A DNA stretch of 64,000 bases from Actinophytocola sp050699935 (GTDB lineage: Bacteria; Actinomycetota; Actinomycetes; Mycobacteriales; Pseudonocardiaceae). The DNA lies in NCBI RefSeq assembly GCF_050699935.1, contig NZ_JBOHGB010000017.1, forward strand, positions 11,665 to 75,664, given 5' to 3'. The position numbers and the translations under genes are program-made. Shown piece by piece: positions 60,146 to 64,000 of this stretch (within the stretch, counting starts at the first letter, position 1; the number at the start of each line of letters is the position of its first letter). Under the pieces are notes generated by a model. That model made no database searches. It was given only the letters and a program-made list of their open reading frames with translations, and was not told where the DNA came from.

Positions 60146-60886
60146 CTACATGAAGCGGCCGCCGGTGACCTCCGCGACCGTGCCGGTCATGTAGGAGGAC
60201 ATCGCGGACGCGTAGAACAGCGCGACCGAGGCCACCTCCCTCGGCTCGCCGACGCGGCGCATGGGTACCTGGGCCACCTTCTCGTCCCAGATCCGCTCTG
60301 GCAGCGCCTCGGTCATCGCCGAGCGGATCAGGCCCGGCTGGATGGCGTTCACGCGGACGCCGTGGTGCGCCAGCTCCTTCGCGGCGGCCTTCGTCAGGCC
60401 GACGATCCCCGCCTTGGCCGCCGAGTAGTTGGTCTGGCCCACCATGCCGACCTTTCCCGACAGCGAGGAGATGTTCACGATCGAGCCGGCCCGCTGCTCG
60501 CGCATGATCGCCGCGGCGTGCCGGGTCCCGTGCCAGCAGCCCTTCAGGTGCACGCCGATCACCTGGTCGAACTGCTCCTCGGTCATCGTCCGCATGGTGG
60601 CGTCCCGGGTGATGCCGGCGTTGTTGACCAGAATGTCGAGGGAGCCGAACGCGTCGACCGCGCCCCGCAGCAGTGCCTGCACCTCCGCCGACTCGGTGAC
60701 GTCGCACCGCGTGGCCAGCGCCACCGACGGATCGCCGAGCTGCTTCGCGGCGGACTCCGCGCGGTCCTCGTCGACGTCGCCTAGCACCACCCGTGCGCCC
60801 TCGGCGACGAACGCCTCGGCGATCGCCAGGCCGATCCCGCGCGCGCCGCCGGTGATCACCGCGACCTTCCGTTCGAGTAGTGCCAT
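60146..60886 (-). CDS. Short-chain dehydrogenase, FabG-like
   Basis: The 246-residue SDR is complete, with VITGGARGIGLAIAEA, NNAG, Ser in NISSLSGKVG, YSAAKAG and a C-terminal TGGRFM. It reduces a 3-oxoacyl group or oxidises the matching alcohol with NAD(P)(H). The 24-bp gap to the gamma-glutamyltransferase gene on the same strand suggests a shared transcript. Confidence 0.87.
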   Translation of the reverse strand: MALLERKVAVITGGARGIGLAIAEAFVAEGARVVLGDVDEDRAESAAKQLGDPSVALATRCDVTESAEVQALLRGAVDAFGSLDILVNNAGITRDATMRTMTEEQFDQVIGVHLKGCWHGTRHAAAIMREQRAGSIVNISSLSGKVGMVGQTNYSAAKAGIVGLTKAAAKELAHHGVRVNAIQPGLIRSAMTEALPERIWDEKVAQVPMRRVGEPREVASVALFYASAMSSYMTGTVAEVTGGRFM

Positions 60887-60910
60887 GTCGGTCCTCTCCT
60901 CGGTGTCGGG

Positions 60911-62698
60911 TCAGCGCCCGACCGCGTAGCCCTGCATGCCGCGGGGGTTGGCCGCCGCGTGGCACAGGTCCCCGTCCCGGGCCACCGCGCACAGCCGTCC
61001 GAGAGCCCACTCGCCCGCCCGCACCACCCGGTGGCCGCGCCGTTCCAGATCGTGGATCACCTCGCCGCCGATGCGGTCCTCGACGACGACCACGCCCGGA
61101 TGCGCCTCGTGCGGGTAGAAGGAGCTGGGGAAGTGGGTGGTGTGGAAGGCCGGCGCGTCGACGGCCTCCTGCAGGTTGGCACCACCGACCAGACGCCGTA
61201 GCAGGAAACCCAGCTGCCACTGGTCCTGTTGATCCCCGCCGGGCGAGCCGAACGCGAGCACCGGCCGGCCGTCGCGCAGCACGAGGGTGGGGGAGAGGGT
61301 CGTGCGGGGGCGCTTGCCCGGCGCGAGGGTGTTGGGAACCCCAGGATCCAGCCATGCCATCTGCAGGCGGGTGCCGAGCCCGAAGCCGAGCTCCGGGATG
61401 ACCGGCGAGGAGTGCAGCCAACCGCCGCTGGGCATCGCCGACACCATGTTGCCCCACCGGTCGACGACGTCGACGTGGACCGTGTCGGTCCGTGCCTCGC
61501 CGTCGGCCCGCGGTCCGGCCTCGAGCACCGCGGCCGCGAGGGCGTTCGGCTCCCCGACGCTGCCGTCCCGAACGGCCTGCCGGTCGAACGCGGGCAGTCG
61601 CGGCTGCCGGCCGTCGGGCGACCCCGGCCGCGGCGCCTCGGCGGCCCGCTCGCCGACGAGGTCTCGCCGGGCGTCGTTGTAGTCCTTCGACAGCAACGTC
61701 TCCAGCGGCACGTTCGCCGTGTCGCCGTACCACGCCTCCCGGTCGGCGAACGCGAGCTTCGCGCACTCCACGACCTGGTGGACGTATGCCGCGGTGCCCG
61801 GCACCAGGTCGACGTCGTCGAGCAGCGCCAGCTGCTGGAGCAGCACCGGCCCCTGGCTCCACGCGGACGGCTTGCACACCTCGTAGCCGCGGAACGAGTA
61901 GCGGGCGGGTGCCTCGTAGGTCGGCCGCCAGCCGGCCAGGTCGGCACCGGTCAGCAGGCCCGGGTGGTCCGCGCCGCTGGAGTCCCGCCACGGTGTGCGC
62001 TGGAACTTCTCGACCGCCTCGGCGACGAAACCCTCCCGCCACGCCAGGAGCGCGGCGTCGATGGCCTGCTCCCGGGTGCGGCCGCCGGTCTGCCGGCCGG
62101 CGTGGGTGATTCGGCGGTAGGTCGCGGCCAGCGCCCGGTTGCGGAAGAGGCTGCCGGGCCGCGGCGGCGTCCCGCCGGGGAGGTAGAGCGCCGCCGAGGT
62201 GTGCCAGTGGTCGCGGAAGAGCCGCTCGACCCTGCCGACGAACTCGCACACCTGCGCGGCCAGCGGGTAGCCGCCCTCGGCGTAGCCGACCGTGTGCTCG
62301 AGCGCCGCGGAGACGGAGATCGTTCCGTGGTCACGCAGCAGGGTCAGCCAGCCCGGCGTCGCGCCCGGGATCGTCGCGGCAAGTGGACCCGAGCCGGGGA
62401 TCATGTCCAGCCCGAGGTCGGTGAACGTGTCGACCGTCGCGGCTTGCGGTGCGCAGCCCTGCGCGCACAGCACGACGGGACGCGGATCGTCCGCCCGGGC
62501 GAAGATCGCCACCAGGTCGCCGCCCGGACCGTTCTGGTGCGGTTGGACGACCTGCAGGGTGAAGCCGGCCGCGACGGCGGCGTCGAAGGCGTTGCCACCG
62601 CGTTCCAGCACGCTCATGCCCACCGTCGCCGGGATCCAGTGCGTCGAGGACACCATTCCGAACGTGCCGGCCAGCTCCGGACGAGTGGTGAAGGTCAT
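60911..62698 (-). CDS. Gamma-glutamyltransferase family protein
   Basis: The 595-residue protein is a full-length Ntn-hydrolase. The probable nucleophile Thr lies in ARTDTVHVDVVDRWGNMVS, and it has MVSSTHWIPATVGMSVLERGGNAFDAAVAAGF in parts, HQNGPGGD and SPGGDQQDQWQLGFL. The nucleophile surroundings (DTVHVDVVD) differ from the usual TTHFSVVD of glutathione hydrolases, so a cephalosporin acylase-like or other amidase role is possible. It has no signal peptide, so it acts in the cytoplasm. The ATG overlaps the stop of the acyl-CoA dehydrogenase. Confidence 0.83.
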   Translation of the reverse strand: MTFTTRPELAGTFGMVSSTHWIPATVGMSVLERGGNAFDAAVAAGFTLQVVQPHQNGPGGDLVAIFARADDPRPVVLCAQGCAPQAATVDTFTDLGLDMIPGSGPLAATIPGATPGWLTLLRDHGTISVSAALEHTVGYAEGGYPLAAQVCEFVGRVERLFRDHWHTSAALYLPGGTPPRPGSLFRNRALAATYRRITHAGRQTGGRTREQAIDAALLAWREGFVAEAVEKFQRTPWRDSSGADHPGLLTGADLAGWRPTYEAPARYSFRGYEVCKPSAWSQGPVLLQQLALLDDVDLVPGTAAYVHQVVECAKLAFADREAWYGDTANVPLETLLSKDYNDARRDLVGERAAEAPRPGSPDGRQPRLPAFDRQAVRDGSVGEPNALAAAVLEAGPRADGEARTDTVHVDVVDRWGNMVSAMPSGGWLHSSPVIPELGFGLGTRLQMAWLDPGVPNTLAPGKRPRTTLSPTLVLRDGRPVLAFGSPGGDQQDQWQLGFLLRRLVGGANLQEAVDAPAFHTTHFPSSFYPHEAHPGVVVVEDRIGGEVIHDLERRGHRVVRAGEWALGRLCAVARDGDLCHAAANPRGMQGYAVGR

Positions 62699-63870
62699 CG
62701 GGCCGGCCGCTGGTCGAAGCGGCGGTCGAAGATCGACGCGGCGATTCGGTTCCGCAGCATCTCCACCGAGCCGCCGGCGATCATCCAGCCGCGTATCCGG
62801 CGCAGGAGGTACTCCATCGGATACCCGGTGGAGTAACCGGAGGCGCCGAACACCTGCAGCGCCTGGTTCGCCACCTCGAACGCGGCCTCGTTGGTGAAGC
62901 ACTTGGCGATCGACGCCTCGGTCGGGTCCGGCACGCCGGACTCCGCGCCGTGCACCGCCCGGTAGACGAGCAGGCGCGCCGCGTCGAGTTTCATTCTCAT
63001 GTCGGCGAACCGCCACTGCAGGCCCTGGAACTCGCACAGTGGGCGACCGAACTGCCGCCGGACCTTCGCGTGCTCGGCCGCGGCGTCGAAAGCCGCCTGG
63101 GCAAGGGAAAGCGCCCGGGTGGCGTTGCCGATCCGCTCCACGCCGAAGGTCGTGAGCATTCTGCCCAGCGCGTTCGAGTCGAGCAGGACGTAGTCGCGCG
63201 GCACCCGGCAGTCCTCGAAGTACAGGGCGCAGTAGTGCTCGCCGGACATGTAGGTCTCCGTCGGCCCCCTGGAGAACCCGGGAGCGTCCGCCGGCACCAC
63301 GACGCAGCCGATGTCCTTGCTACGCGGGCCGAAGCGGGCCCACACCACGGAGTGCGTGATCTCGGGCGCGTGCGAGCCCCACATCTTGTGGCCGTTGAGC
63401 ACCACCTCGTCACCGCGGTACTCGGCCGTCGTACGCAGGTCGGTGACCGCCGAGCCGGCCTCCGACTCGCTCATGCCCGCGCTGACCAGTCCCTCTCCGG
63501 CGAGCAGCAGAGGCAGGATCTCCCGCTTGACCCGCTCACCGCCGAAGCTCGAGAGCATCCGGATCGCGCCGAAGTTCGTGGCCTGCATGGCATCGCCGGA
63601 ATGCGGGCAGATCTGGCCGATCGCCTCCATCACCAGAACGGCGTCGATGAGCGAACCACCCTGGCCACCATCGGCGGCCGGGATGGTGATGCCGGTGAAA
63701 CCAGCCCTGGCGAGTGCCCGCGCGTTCTCCCACGCAAAGCCGTCCCAGGTGAACGCCTTCGGTGCGAACTTCTCCCGAGCGAGCCGGCGTGCGGTGTCCA
63801 CCAGTGCTTTCTGCTCGGGACTCAGGCGGAATTCCACGCGGGGCTCCATTCTGCGAAAGTCGGCGGGCAC
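62695..63870 (-). CDS. Acyl-CoA dehydrogenase without the C-terminal catalytic Glu
   Basis: The 391-residue protein has SAGMSESEAGSAVTDLRT and VLNGHKMWGSHAPEITH in the flavin domain, and a C-terminal helix MIAGGSVEMLRNRIA. The usual EGTSE reads AGGSVE, so the base Glu of medium-chain enzymes is missing; a Glu elsewhere, as in isovaleryl-type enzymes, may replace it. The GTG at 63870 overlaps the stop of the upstream partial gene (TAGTG), which decides the start over ATG 63849. Confidence 0.82.
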   Translation of the reverse strand: MPADFRRMEPRVEFRLSPEQKALVDTARRLAREKFAPKAFTWDGFAWENARALARAGFTGITIPAADGGQGGSLIDAVLVMEAIGQICPHSGDAMQATNFGAIRMLSSFGGERVKREILPLLLAGEGLVSAGMSESEAGSAVTDLRTTAEYRGDEVVLNGHKMWGSHAPEITHSVVWARFGPRSKDIGCVVVPADAPGFSRGPTETYMSGEHYCALYFEDCRVPRDYVLLDSNALGRMLTTFGVERIGNATRALSLAQAAFDAAAEHAKVRRQFGRPLCEFQGLQWRFADMRMKLDAARLLVYRAVHGAESGVPDPTEASIAKCFTNEAAFEVANQALQVFGASGYSTGYPMEYLLRRIRGWMIAGGSVEMLRNRIAASIFDRRFDQRPAR

Positions 63871-64000
63871 TAGAGGTGTGTGGCGAGTCCGTGGGTGAGG
63901 GCTTGGGTGTAGGCGTGGTGGGCGATGGCGATGTCGTGGGAGCCGATGCCTTCGCTGCGGAGGAGGATGGTTTCGTGTGGGTTGGTGCGGCCGGGTGTGT
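63870..64000 (-). CDS. Ornithine cyclodeaminase/mu-crystallin-like protein, C-terminal end only
   Basis: On the minus strand the last 42 residues visible read TPGRTNPHETILLRSEGIGSHDIAIAHHAYTQAL and a few more, ending at TAG 63872-63870. The pattern GRxxxxEixLxxSxGxgxxDiAxAxxaY is the C-terminus of the ornithine cyclodeaminase/mu-crystallin family, which reduces ketimines or cyclises diamino acids. The gene continues beyond the window. It heads an operon with the acyl-CoA dehydrogenase and gamma-glutamyltransferase genes. Confidence 0.65.
   Translation of the reverse strand, partial: TPGRTNPHETILLRSEGIGSHDIAIAHHAYTQALTHGLATHL

Noticed and set aside
58434..62249. Open minus-strand frame of over 1200 codons
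   Set aside because: It runs antisense to lysS and through other frames of the SDR and gamma-glutamyltransferase genes; its translation is Arg/Pro/Gly-rich with no family signature, as expected of GC-rich shadow frames.
1..64000. tRNA, rRNA or riboswitch genes
   Set aside because: I looked for cloverleaf-like T-loop sequences and for cobalamin-type leaders before the B12 mutase operon and saw none that I could support by eye.

Overview
The window is very GC-rich (about 70% by eye), with GTG starts, four-base start/stop overlaps and SD-led genes. It carries an actinomycete-type gas vesicle cluster, a class I lysyl-tRNA synthetase, GAF/SpoIIE phosphatase and LLM flavin enzymes. This points to a filamentous actinomycete, most likely Pseudonocardiaceae-like (Amycolatopsis/Saccharothrix type); that placement is inferred from gene content only.

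Region 1 (1-10006) is the end of a polyketide/non-ribosomal peptide cluster on the + strand. It holds a KS-ACP-thioester reductase protein cut by the window edge and without an acyltransferase domain, a hydroxymalonyl/methoxymalonyl-ACP gene set (3-hydroxyacyl-CoA dehydrogenase, ACP, acyl-CoA dehydrogenase, FkbH-type enzyme), a KASIII-like protein and an MFS exporter. The FkbH-type enzyme is fused to an adenylation domain. Almost all genes overlap by a few bases, so they should be one operon.

Region 2 (10007-21912) is chromosomal backbone: an xfp-ackA phosphoketolase operon, a decayed endonuclease V gene, a SpoIIE-type phosphatase, a frameshifted P-loop kinase, then an RHH regulator, DUF4097 and two-gene ABC exporter run with an apparently leaderless, self-regulated promoter, and a DUF4142 protein.

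Region 3 (21946-43566) is a coherent catabolic island. It has a B12-dependent acyl-CoA mutase (separate large and small subunits), three family III CoA-transferases, an MmgE/PrpD protein, two crotonase-fold enzymes, an SDR, an acyl-CoA dehydrogenase, a split AtuA (DUF1446) pair, a ThDP-dependent enzyme, a full Dpp-type ABC importer and two tandem TetR paralogues. Every promoter region in it carries a copy of one palindrome close to TTGACRTCRAYGTCAA, so the island reads as one TetR regulon. The combination suggests import, CoA activation, carbon-skeleton rearrangement and beta-oxidation of a branched or substituted carboxylic acid that is not identified.

Region 4 (43568-50489) has a membrane-anchored hypothetical protein, two LLM oxidoreductases, a cupin, and a tungstate-type ABC importer (tupABC) with a divergent GntR/periplasmic-binding-fold regulator. 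Region 5 (50490-55981) has remnants of a sigma-70 gene and a Rho_N domain, then an operon of gas vesicle genes. Region 6 (55982-64000) has small unknown genes, a TIGR02206 membrane protein, an SRPBCC protein, lysS, an SDR, and a gamma-glutamyltransferase / acyl-CoA dehydrogenase / ornithine cyclodeaminase-like operon that runs off the right edge.
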